From the NCBI GenBank assembly GCA_025352065.1, contig JANXUC010000040.1:1-60467 (forward strand): a stretch of 60,467 bases of DNA, written 5' to 3'. This document shows positions 53,056 through 60,467 of this stretch, in pieces. A program made the translations under genes and the position numbers. The stretch's first letter is position 1. Each line of letters opens with the position of its first letter. The stretch is from Acidobacteriaceae bacterium (lineage in GTDB: Bacteria > Acidobacteriota > Terriglobia > Terriglobales > Acidobacteriaceae). The notes beneath the pieces are model-generated. The model was not told where the DNA came from and did not search any database. It was given only the letters and a program-made list of their open reading frames with translations.

Positions 53056-55266
53056 TTACCGCGCGTCCACCACACAACGAAAACCAATCGTTCCAGAGCG
53101 ATCGCGTCCCGGCGACATCAACAAATATTTCTGGTGCTCGCTCAGCTTGTAAGTCTGCGGGAAATACCAGATCGAGCCGCGCGGCTGGTACGATGAGCCT
53201 CCTCGAACGATGGCTGCGCGCGTGTGCGGGTCGCGATATTCATCCGTCCACTGCGCGACGTTGCCTACCATATCCAGCACGCCAAACTCGCTCGCACCTC
53301 TCGGGAAGGCATCCACATCCGCAAGTGGCGCGCGTGTGCGGCCATGGTCGACAGGCGGGATGGCATCGAGCTTCCCGACCGACGAAGACGGGTGGTCGAG
53401 ATTCGTGGCTTCCGCCGCCAACTGCCATTCCCACTCATGCGGCAGGCGCTTCCCGGCCCAAGTGGCGTACGCGCGCGCATCTTCGATCGAAACCCATGTC
53501 ACCGGCTTGTTCCCCCAGCCTTCGGGATAGCTTCCCGCTTTCCAGTCGCGTAGGAAATTATGATCGTTTTTCGCATGGTAGTTCGTGGCCGCTAGAAATT
53601 TCTTGAACTGGGCATTCGTCACCGGAGTGCGGTCGATATAGAAGCTGGCGACATGCATAGTATGGTCGTGGAACCGCCGCGCAATGCTTTCCCACGGATA
53701 CTGCACATCCACGCCGGGGTCATTGCCGCCTTCGATCTCAATGCCACGCACCTGGAAATCGTATTCTCTTTCCGGAATGTTAATCATGCCGTTCGGAGCT
53801 GCTTCCGCGGACTTCGTCGGAGGGATCTCAACCATCGTCTGCGGCACCGGCTTCCACTCGCGCGAATAGCTCGACAGCGGACGCTTCGAACGCTCCGCCA
53901 TGAAAGCGAGTAGTTCTCGCACTCCGGTCACCGATTTCTCATCGGCAGCCAAAACCGCTCCGAAACCGCGTCCCTCAATCTCAAAACCCAAGGTGGCTTG
54001 CCCACCAAAAATAACGGGCGTCAGCTCCATGCCATGCCATAGATCGTAGTAGTGCGTTCCGACGCGATGCTCGACCCGCAGCTGTTCTCCTTGCGTGGCG
54101 TATTCGTTGCGATTGACGATGGTCCAGAATGTGCCAGTCTTCCCCGGAAATTTGCTGGCAAAAACTCCCGCCTGCAAAGTTGGCGTATGAGGCTCCCAAT
54201 CGGGACTGCGCAGATAGTCCGCCATGGCGCGTTCGATGCGAGTGAATCGCAGCAGCGCCTCCGCATCGTTGGCGTTCAACCCGTACCAGAATCCCCAGAG
54301 GTTTTCGAGATCGGCGTAGCCTTCGCCGTTGAAGAAGGCGTGCTGCAAGCTGTCCGTCTTGTCTCGAGTAAAGCGGTCGGTCACGGCAACTGTATGCCGA
54401 GGCTCCATCCAACGCGTCTTGTCGACCATTGGCGCGAAGGGATATTGCTTTCCTTCCCAAGTCACCCAGTCGTTCCATCCGAGATTCGTCCACGCCAGCG
54501 CTTCGTCGCGCGGCTCAAATTGCGGCTCCAAATCCAACGGATGCCCTACGGTCTCCGACGCCTGCAGAAATTCCGCAGGCGGGCTTTCCAGCGTATCGAA
54601 ATTAATACCGTCGGCGCCAATGTCTTTCAGTAAGCGGCACATCGCGAGCGCCCGCGAGCCTTCTTCTTCCCTCGTTCCGGTATCCCACGCGATGAAGGGA
54701 AAGAATACTTTGACATTTCTTTTATGAAACTGCTGCACCATTTCGCGCAGCCCTGGGATGCCGCCGGGGAGGTCACGCAGCAAATCGAGCTGATTGCGAT
54801 CATCGACGCCAAGGTTGGGATAGACATGCCAGATCAGGACGGCATCGATAGGCCCGATGCGATTCTCTGTCTCATCCAAAAACCGGTTGACGGTGTATTC
54901 GCCCTTCTCAGGATCGTAGAGACTGCGATCCCAAATAAGCAACTGCACTTGAGAAAAGACATGCTGCGTCCATTCCAACTCTGGACGACTGAACTGCGCG
55001 CCATCATACCGAAGGCCGACGCGCCGATCCGCCCGCCAAGCCTTGATTTGTTCGAGCCAGGCAGCGGCGCCGGAAGGGTCGTCCGGCCCAGGAAAAAAGA
55101 CTTCCGCGGGCGCAGGCATATCCGTTAAGTTCATAACGCCATTAGGAGGGACAAGGGCGTGGCTGGCTTTCCACTCGTCGGAAAAAGCTGGAAGGGTAAG
55201 CGAAAGGGTCAGCGCGCAACCAGCAAAAAGGCTGAGCGCCCGGTTCGTTCTATTTGCGATCATCAT
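53056..55266 (-). CDS. Exported TIM-barrel protein with C-terminal SUMF1/FGE-fold domain
   Basis: A 736-residue protein with a signal peptide (ALSLFAGCALTLSLTLPAFS). Residues about 90-330 look like a glycosidase-type barrel: VQLLIWDRSLYDPE, IDAVLIWHVYPNLGV, VKVFFPFIAWDTGT and IGADGINFDTLESPP. After a beta-sandwich region, residues about 485-736 form an FGE-sulfatase (SUMF1) fold. It has FYIDRTPVTNAQFKKFL, PVTWVSIEDARAYATWAGKR, LPHEWEWQLAAEAT, GVLDMVGNVAQWTDEY and RSGTIGFRCVVDAR. The cysteine pair that formylglycine-generating enzymes use is not visible, so this domain more likely binds a ligand. It is downstream of the TonB receptor but behind a terminator. Function is unknown; a carbohydrate role is likely. 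Confidence 0.8.
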   Translation of the reverse strand: MMIANRTNRALSLFAGCALTLSLTLPAFSDEWKASHALVPPNGVMNLTDMPAPAEVFFPGPDDPSGAAAWLEQIKAWRADRRVGLRYDGAQFSRPELEWTQHVFSQVQLLIWDRSLYDPEKGEYTVNRFLDETENRIGPIDAVLIWHVYPNLGVDDRNQLDLLRDLPGGIPGLREMVQQFHKRNVKVFFPFIAWDTGTREEEGSRALAMCRLLKDIGADGINFDTLESPPAEFLQASETVGHPLDLEPQFEPRDEALAWTNLGWNDWVTWEGKQYPFAPMVDKTRWMEPRHTVAVTDRFTRDKTDSLQHAFFNGEGYADLENLWGFWYGLNANDAEALLRFTRIERAMADYLRSPDWEPHTPTLQAGVFASKFPGKTGTFWTIVNRNEYATQGEQLRVEHRVGTHYYDLWHGMELTPVIFGGQATLGFEIEGRGFGAVLAADEKSVTGVRELLAFMAERSKRPLSSYSREWKPVPQTMVEIPPTKSAEAAPNGMINIPEREYDFQVRGIEIEGGNDPGVDVQYPWESIARRFHDHTMHVASFYIDRTPVTNAQFKKFLAATNYHAKNDHNFLRDWKAGSYPEGWGNKPVTWVSIEDARAYATWAGKRLPHEWEWQLAAEATNLDHPSSSVGKLDAIPPVDHGRTRAPLADVDAFPRGASEFGVLDMVGNVAQWTDEYRDPHTRAAIVRGGSSYQPRGSIWYFPQTYKLSEHQKYLLMSPGRDRSGTIGFRCVVDAR

Positions 55267-55301
55267 GATGGTTCATTGCAAACTAGGTGGTCTGGCTCAA
55301 A

Positions 55302-55349
55302 CGAAAAAACTCAGTGGTTGGGAGCGAACAATTGTCCCATCCACTGAGT
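55302..55349 (-). terminator. Rho-independent terminator of the TonB-receptor gene
   Basis: Arms 55309-55323 and 55335-55349 (ACTCAGTGGTTGGGA against TCCCATCCACTGAGT) pair at 14 of 15 positions around an 11-base loop. On the minus strand the stem is followed by TTTTTT. It lies 26 bp beyond the receptor stop and separates that gene from the SUMF1-domain gene. Confidence 0.93.
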
Positions 55350-55374
55350 CTTCATGTTCCGATTGTAACTCGCG

Positions 55375-58300
55375 CTAGAAGTTCAGTTTGAGAGCGAACT
55401 GAATCAGGCGCGCGTCGTTGACGGTGGAAGTAACCACGCCAAACTGCCCGGAGTTCTGATCCGAACCAGGTAACGCAAACTGCGGGTGGTTGAAAATGTT
55501 AAAGAATTCTGCCCGGAAATCCAGCCCCATTCCTTCGCGGTACGGCAGTACGAAGTGCTTGATGGCCGAAAAGTCCGAATTCACAAATCTTGGACCGTAA
55601 ACAGGTGCTCGATTGGCATTTCCTAGTTTTCCCGGATCCGCGGCCGCGAAGCAGCTTACGTTAAACCAGCTTTTTAAGGACGGGTTGCTAGCCGTCGGAT
55701 TGCACTTCTGATCCGGCCTGGTGAAGCTGCTCCCGCCATTGTTGAAATTCACACCCGATCCGTTGGCACTGCTGAAGATAAAGATCGGGAATCCAGACGT
55801 AACCTTTTCGATCACATCAACTTCCCAGTTGCCCAACACGGTATTTACTGGCCCTCCCCAGTTGCTGCCAAAGTGCTTACCCTTTCCAAAGGGTAGGTCA
55901 TAGATCATACTGGCGCTGAAGTTGTGTTTCAGGTTGACCTGGGAAAGACCCCAGTCAGCGTGGCGTGCTCCGGGTAGCGGATAGTAAGTCGCTCCAAGGC
56001 TGGTTCCCACGTTGTCCGAATAGCCAGAGTCCATGTTGCGTGAATACGTGTAGGAAACCAGCCCATAGAGACCCCGTCTCGCGTTCTTGGTCTCAGCCTT
56101 AACTTGCAGAGAGTTGTAGGCTGCGCGGCCAATGTCGTTGATGTTGGCCACGGTCGTAAACGGTCCGTAGGGGGCATTGGGGTAAATCGAAGTATTTGGA
56201 CCGCCGCAGCCCAACTTGTAGGTCGGATCGTAGAGCGGATTGGGCAAAGTACCATTCGGAGGATTATTCGGATCGGGTATGCTCGGAGAACAAGCTTGAG
56301 GGGCGGTGAGGTTTAGGTTCATTCCGTAAACCAGAATGTGCGTGCTGTGGGCACCCGCATAGCCCGCAGTCAGCACAATATTTCCCGGCAACTCGTGCTC
56401 GATATTCAGGTTGTATTGCGTAACCATACCCTGTTTGAAGTTCAGATTCTGAGACAGAATCGTGCCTTGGAAGCTGGCTGGATCTGGAGGCGTTGTGAAG
56501 ATGGGCAAGAAGCTCCGCGCCAACCCGCAATTGGCGGTGGTATTGCCAAGTGGGCATAAGCCGGAGAAATTGTCCGATTCAGCATAGTAGGGAGGATTCT
56601 GCCACAAGCCCGCAGCTCCTTGATTCCATGCGGAATCGTGGAAAATGGCGAATCCCGCGCGAATTGAGGTCGATTCCGCGCCAAAAGGCTTCCAGGCTAT
56701 GCCGATACGCGGCTCAATGGCAGTCTTATCGAACTGGACGCCAACGCGGCCATCCGATCCTTGACCAGGAATCAAATACTTCCCAGTGGCGAAATTGAAG
56801 TTTGCCTGACGATTGTGAGCTTCGGTAATTGGCGTTACAAGCGCCCATGCGACACCGATGTTGGCGGTTAGATTCTTCGTGATCCGCCAGTCGTCTTGCA
56901 CATAAGGACGGAACATCTTCCAGCGGCGACCCGTTGTCGCCCCCTTGAACGTTTGATCGTGAATTGCTCCCCCAACCTGGCCGAGCAGCAGGTCAGCCGA
57001 GGGATCTCTCGTGTATCCGCCGAACATCAGGAATAAGCCATCCTGGAATCCGTTGGTACGCACGTTCATCTGATTGATGCGAACCCCGCCGCCGATGCTG
57101 ATGTTGTGGTTACCGCGAATCATGTTGAACGCATCCGATACCGAATAAACGTTCGTACCGCCCTGGAAGGGAGCGAAGCCGCGATCACCCACCGAATAGT
57201 AGCCACCAAACAAGTCCACCGAGCTAAGACCGCAACTAATGCAGTCTTTCTTGGACTGGCTCAATCCCGGAGGAGCTCCGGGACAGCTGCTATCCAGGTT
57301 CGCACCCTGAATGCCCAGCTTGGCAGCCGCGCAGGAACGGTCTCCGAACGACAAGATGTGGTTAAAAATTCGATTGAAGCCGACGTTAAATTGGTTGATG
57401 TTACGGTCTGAAAAGACGTGGGTCTCGGATATGGCCACGTTGCGACCGTGATTGGTGATGTTCTGTGTGCTGGCAAATGCGTTTTGTTCGGCAAATCCCG
57501 GCGCGCCGCCTGGAACAAAGGATGTTGCCTGGTCATAGCTGAAGCGCGCGAAAATCGAATCTTTTGTGGAAAAGTTGTGATCCAAACGAACGTCAAACTC
57601 GCCTTCGTTCAGCTTGCGCACCGGAACGCTGGCATAGTTAAAACCGTTTCCGGTTGCATTCGGTAGAGGAAATAGATTGGTGAGCGCCTGGCCAATCGGA
57701 TCGATCAAGTTCGACGGAATGATACCGCAAGGCGTTGTTCCGCCGGGATCCGTTTGAGTGCCAGAGGGGTTCGTGGGAACCGGGACCATAGCGTTGGGCG
57801 GGCCGGTGCAGATAAACGGCTTTGAGGACGTTATCGTCGCGTCCACGAAAGGATCCGTTAACACTTGGCTATAGTTTCCACTCCGGTTAGCCTGCGTTGG
57901 AACAAGCCCGACGAATGGTGTTCCCTTGCGCTGCCTCTTGGCTTGGTAGTCCACAAAAAAGAAAGTCTTGTCTTTCTGAATTGGTCCGCCAAACGTTCCG
58001 CCGAACTGGTTCAAGTTAAATTTGTCTTTGGCTCTGGGTGATCCGAAATCGTAGGTCTTAGCGTCCAACGCGGTGTTGCGGAAGAACTCAAACAGCGAAC
58101 CGTGATATTTGTTCGATCCGGACTTCGTCGTCACCAGGACCGTCGGGCCAGCGCGCGTGCCGTATTGCGCGGAATAGTTGTAGGTCAGCACCTTGAATTC
58201 CTGGATGGCGTCGATCGAAGGCAGAATCGCAATTCCGCCAGCGGTGAGTTCGTTGTTGTCGTTGTCGTCGAGAAGCCAATCCGTCGACTGTGCGCGCGAT

Positions 58301-58878
58301 CCTCCCACGGAGAGCGAATAGGAGCCGCGAGCTGAAACTTCGCTGCTTGGTCCGCCGTTGAAGAAGCTGCCCGTATTCGTTTCCTGCACCGTTCCCGGCG
58401 TTAAAGTCGCCAGTTGCACGAAGTTGCGTCCGTTCAGCGGCAGTTCCGCCACTTGCTTCGACGTGATGACTTGCCCCAGGGTGGCGTTCGACGTCTCGAC
58501 GGCTACTTCCGTGCCAGTGACCTCGACGGTTTCCGTCACTGTACCCGGATTGAGAGCAAAATCCACTTCGCGCTGCTCGTCGACCTGTAGCGTGATGTCC
58601 TTCCGTTCGCTAGGCTGAAAGCCCGGCGCTTCCACGTGAACCGTGTAGTTCGAAACTGGCAGGAGAGGGATCGTGTAGTGGCCGGAACCGTCTGTCTTTG
58701 CTTCGCGGGAAAATCCTGTGGACGGTGAAGTCACCTTCACGCTGGCGCCCGAAACCACGGAGCCGGTCTTGTCGGAAACGGTGCCGGAAAAACTTCCGTT
58801 GGCCTGGCCAAACAAAAGAGAGCCGTTAACGAACACCGCAGAAAACAGCGCGAGGAGCAGAATTCTCTTAGAAAACAT
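55375..58878 (-). CDS. Oar-type TonB-dependent outer-membrane receptor
   Basis: A 1167-residue protein. ATG 58878 has GGAGG upstream and starts a signal peptide (MFSKRILLLALFSAVFVNGS), so the longer frame from 58956 is not used. Residues about 28-115 are a CarboxypepD_reg domain (GSFSGTVSDKTGSVVSGASV). A plug domain follows (VAELPLNGRNFVQLATLTPG, LLDDNDNNELTAGGIAILPS), then a large barrel with SG.NKYHGSLFEFFRN and aromatic strand ends. The last residues RLIQFALKLNF are a typical barrel terminus. Receptors of this Oar type in Acidobacteria probably import oligosaccharides or other large ligands. The specific ligand is unknown. Confidence 0.93.
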   Translation of the reverse strand: MFSKRILLLALFSAVFVNGSLLFGQANGSFSGTVSDKTGSVVSGASVKVTSPSTGFSREAKTDGSGHYTIPLLPVSNYTVHVEAPGFQPSERKDITLQVDEQREVDFALNPGTVTETVEVTGTEVAVETSNATLGQVITSKQVAELPLNGRNFVQLATLTPGTVQETNTGSFFNGGPSSEVSARGSYSLSVGGSRAQSTDWLLDDNDNNELTAGGIAILPSIDAIQEFKVLTYNYSAQYGTRAGPTVLVTTKSGSNKYHGSLFEFFRNTALDAKTYDFGSPRAKDKFNLNQFGGTFGGPIQKDKTFFFVDYQAKRQRKGTPFVGLVPTQANRSGNYSQVLTDPFVDATITSSKPFICTGPPNAMVPVPTNPSGTQTDPGGTTPCGIIPSNLIDPIGQALTNLFPLPNATGNGFNYASVPVRKLNEGEFDVRLDHNFSTKDSIFARFSYDQATSFVPGGAPGFAEQNAFASTQNITNHGRNVAISETHVFSDRNINQFNVGFNRIFNHILSFGDRSCAAAKLGIQGANLDSSCPGAPPGLSQSKKDCISCGLSSVDLFGGYYSVGDRGFAPFQGGTNVYSVSDAFNMIRGNHNISIGGGVRINQMNVRTNGFQDGLFLMFGGYTRDPSADLLLGQVGGAIHDQTFKGATTGRRWKMFRPYVQDDWRITKNLTANIGVAWALVTPITEAHNRQANFNFATGKYLIPGQGSDGRVGVQFDKTAIEPRIGIAWKPFGAESTSIRAGFAIFHDSAWNQGAAGLWQNPPYYAESDNFSGLCPLGNTTANCGLARSFLPIFTTPPDPASFQGTILSQNLNFKQGMVTQYNLNIEHELPGNIVLTAGYAGAHSTHILVYGMNLNLTAPQACSPSIPDPNNPPNGTLPNPLYDPTYKLGCGGPNTSIYPNAPYGPFTTVANINDIGRAAYNSLQVKAETKNARRGLYGLVSYTYSRNMDSGYSDNVGTSLGATYYPLPGARHADWGLSQVNLKHNFSASMIYDLPFGKGKHFGSNWGGPVNTVLGNWEVDVIEKVTSGFPIFIFSSANGSGVNFNNGGSSFTRPDQKCNPTASNPSLKSWFNVSCFAAADPGKLGNANRAPVYGPRFVNSDFSAIKHFVLPYREGMGLDFRAEFFNIFNHPQFALPGSDQNSGQFGVVTSTVNDARLIQFALKLNF

Positions 58879-59315
58879 CAATAGCCTCCGTAGATTGTTA
58901 ACGATCCCTCTGATAGCGACAGGTGGGATTTGCAGTTTCTCTGAAGTCGTATGCATCTCTGGTTCCCACTGTGCATGCAGAAGTTATGTTGCTCGGGTGC
59001 GCGCAAAACCTTTGGTGGAGCGGCGCAGAATTCGCCGTGGGGCGGTGCCAGATTGTTTCGAGCAATATTGGTCCCCGCACACAATCAACTCTCATTTTTG
59101 CCAAACGGTCACGATAGCGCCAACCGATTTGCTTGTCAACCGTTATAGCAGATTCTGTCGGTAGCAGATGATATGTCCGGTTGAGATAGCACATGACTTG
59201 TCCGCTTTGCGGGCGGTGAGGGTAGTAGGCCATGCAAATTCTGTCAGTAGCAGATGATGTGTCCGGTACATCGTGGTTTGGGCCGGAAACTGGCCGCGCA
59301 GCAAATCGAAGCGAT
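58879..59315. other. Intergenic region between galT and the TonB receptor
   Basis: These 437 bases hold no convincing gene; the frames on both strands are low-quality shadows. They include the receptor's ribosome site at 58882-58888, a probable promoter upstream of it, and the 33-bp repeats at 59149-59267. Confidence 0.5.
59149..59267. repeat. Pair of imperfect 33-bp direct repeats plus a partial third copy
   Basis: Copy 1 (59149-59181) and copy 2 (59235-59267) differ at three positions; both contain TAGCAGATGATRTGTCCGGT. A shorter related run, AGCACATGACTTGTCCG, lies between them. The layout resembles the multiple transposase-binding repeats at the end of an insertion sequence, but no transposase is present. 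A regulatory array is the other possibility. Confidence 0.7.
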
Positions 59316-60347
59316 CTAAGAGCATTTCCTGAGCAAGGCAGCCGCCGCTTCGGGTGTGATGTCGCGTTGGGGGCTCGCCAGCATCTCGTAGCCAACCATG
59401 AACTTCTTTACCGTCGCCGAACGCAACAAGGGTGGATAAAAATGCGCGTGTAAATGCCACTCGGGATGCGCAATCTCGTCCGTAGGTGCTTGATGGAACC
59501 CCATCGAATAGGGAAATGACATCTCGAACAGATTGTCATAGCGCGTCGTAAGTTGCTTGAAAATCTCAGCAAGACTCTCGCGCGTTGCACGATCTAGAGA
59601 CGCCAAGTCCCCCACGTGTTGTTTGGAGAGGAGTAATACTTCAAACGGCCATACTGCCCAAAACGGAACCACCACGACAAAGTGAGCGTTCTCGACAACC
59701 ATTCGCGTGCCGATTTCAGTCTCCAATTGTAAGTAGTCACAGAGGAGGCAAGTTCCATTCTTCTTAAGGTAAGCCTTTTGCGCTTCCTGCTCCTTGCCAG
59801 GCTCATTTGGGATGGTCTGATTTGCCCAAATCTGCCCGTGCGGATGCGGATTGCTGCACCCCATGATCTCGCCACGGTTCTCGAAAATCTGTACGTAGTT
59901 GATATATGGCAGAGAACCTATCTCGGCATATTGCTCCGCCCACACATCTACCACGCTTGTGATTTCCCCAACCGTCATTCGTGCCAGCGTCAGGTCGTGC
60001 CGCGGAGAAAAACATACAACTCTGCAGATTCCAGCTTCGGACTCGGCAAGCAGCAAGTTACGACCAGATTCGTCTCCCCTCGCAGCTTCTACCTCGGGCT
60101 TAAGGGCGGCAAAATCATTGGTGAAAACGAAGGTCGAGTTGTAACTCGGATTCCTTACGTCCCCTGCCCGCGCGTTGCCGGGACAAAGATAACACCCAGG
60201 GTCATAGGCCAATCCTGCTACGTTAGCCTTAGCTTCCATCTGACCTTGCCACGGTCGCTGCGTGCGGTGTGGCGACACTAACACCCAATCGCCCGTAAGC
60301 GGATTCAGGCGGCGGTGGGACTCTTCGAAAAGGCTCGTGGGTTTCAT
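59316..60347 (-). CDS. galT: Galactose-1-phosphate uridylyltransferase
   Basis: A 343-residue Leloir-pathway enzyme that exchanges UMP between UDP-glucose and galactose 1-phosphate. The nucleophile motif HPH is at residues 168-170 in [11 protein letters not shown]. Metal-site cysteines are Cys52 and Cys55 ([12 protein letters not shown]). The N-terminus has [21 protein letters not shown] and the C-terminal domain has [12 protein letters not shown] with further His ligands. Its ATG overlaps the galE stop as ATGA, so the two are translationally coupled. Confidence 0.97.
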   Translation of the reverse strand: MKPTSLFEESHRRLNPLTGDWVLVSPHRTQRPWQGQMEAKANVAGLAYDPGCYLCPGNARAGDVRNPSYNSTFVFTNDFAALKPEVEAARGDESGRNLLLAESEAGICRVVCFSPRHDLTLARMTVGEITSVVDVWAEQYAEIGSLPYINYVQIFENRGEIMGCSNPHPHGQIWANQTIPNEPGKEQEAQKAYLKKNGTCLLCDYLQLETEIGTRMVVENAHFVVVVPFWAVWPFEVLLLSKQHVGDLASLDRATRESLAEIFKQLTTRYDNLFEMSFPYSMGFHQAPTDEIAHPEWHLHAHFYPPLLRSATVKKFMVGYEMLASPQRDITPEAAAALLRKCS

Positions 60348-60467
60348 TGCGTCGTGGCCTTACCGTACCCCTCAGGATTCTTCTGCCGCCACATCCACGC
60401 ACTACGGATAATGGCATCGAGCTTCGACACTTTCGGTGCCCACCCCAATTCCTTCCTGATTTTCTCC
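60344..60467 (-). CDS. galE: UDP-glucose 4-epimerase (C-terminal end only)
   Basis: The minus strand entering at the right edge encodes [17 protein letters not shown], then [17 protein letters not shown] and a TGA at 60344-60346. This is the usual GalE C-terminus (LGW.P..S.L..I...AW.W...NP.GY). About 40 residues are in the window. GalE interconverts UDP-galactose and UDP-glucose and is coupled with galT by a 4-bp overlap. Confidence 0.9.
   Translation of the reverse strand, partial: EKIRKELGWAPKVSKLDAIIRSAWMWRQKNPEGYGKATTQ

Noticed and set aside
53056-55266. Formylglycine-generating enzyme activity
   Set aside because: The fold is right, but the two active-site cysteines of FGE are not visible and no sulfatase gene is in the window.
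1-60467. CRISPR arrays, tRNA or rRNA genes, intact insertion sequences, prophage or origin
   Set aside because: No regularly spaced repeats, cloverleaf-like stretches, transposase or integrase genes, or phage genes were recognised on either strand.

Overview
This window looks like a chromosomal segment of an acidobacterium (Acidobacteriota, probably Terriglobia/Koribacter-like). The reasons are the many exported ASPIC/VCBS (CRTAC1-type) proteins, an Oar-type TonB receptor with a CarboxypepD_reg N-terminus, a Ser/Thr kinase of the type expanded in this phylum, moderately high GC, and the gene style around a dcw cluster ordered ftsW-murG-murC-ftsQ-ftsA-ftsZ. No rRNA, tRNA, CRISPR array or intact insertion sequence was recognised.

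Layout. 1-2.9 kb: a Ser/Thr kinase cut by the window edge, a cytochrome P460 and a penicillin-binding transpeptidase. 3.3-11.2 kb (minus strand): the division and cell-wall genes ftsW, murG, murC, ftsQ, ftsA and ftsZ. murB and ddl are absent, and FtsQ carries a long Lys/Ala/Pro-rich tail. 11.4-17.7 kb: a small secreted protein, a GH36-type lipoprotein, an exported amidohydrolase, an MFS permease and a DUF1223 protein. 17.8-19.55 kb: a patch of broken genes. 19.5-30 kb: two CRTAC1-type proteins, a class III CoA-transferase, an S1-domain protein whose frame runs into a sensor-kinase relic, and a GH16 hydrolase.

30-53 kb appears to be one large catabolic island for nucleosides and N-heterocycles. 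It holds four nucleoside hydrolases, all with export signals, two of them with a non-canonical metal motif. A minus-strand operon carries a eukaryote-type deoxyribose-phosphate aldolase, a two-domain ALDH16-type aldehyde dehydrogenase, a TrpF-like protein and ribokinase. A GRP/ureide-permease-like carrier and an AzgA-type nucleobase permease follow. A tightly overlapping plus-strand operon then encodes a two-subunit molybdenum hydroxylase, a 6-hydroxynicotinate-reductase-like protein, an ApbE-like UPF0280 protein and two DUF1185 paralogues. Beyond these lie a convergent enamidase and a nicotinamidase-like hydrolase.

My inferred model is as follows. Nucleosides are cleaved outside the cytoplasm and the base and sugar are imported separately. 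(Deoxy)ribose goes through ribokinase, DERA and ALDH to central metabolism. The base is hydroxylated, its ring is reduced, and it is opened by enamidase. The base could be nicotinate/nicotinamide or a purine or pyrimidine; the sequence alone does not settle this. The ring-reduction operon with UPF0280 and paired DUF1185 proteins is the best candidate for an undescribed system here.

53-60.5 kb: an exported TIM-barrel/SUMF1-fold protein, an Oar-type TonB receptor followed by a clear terminator, a repeat-bearing intergenic region, and galE-galT running off the right end.
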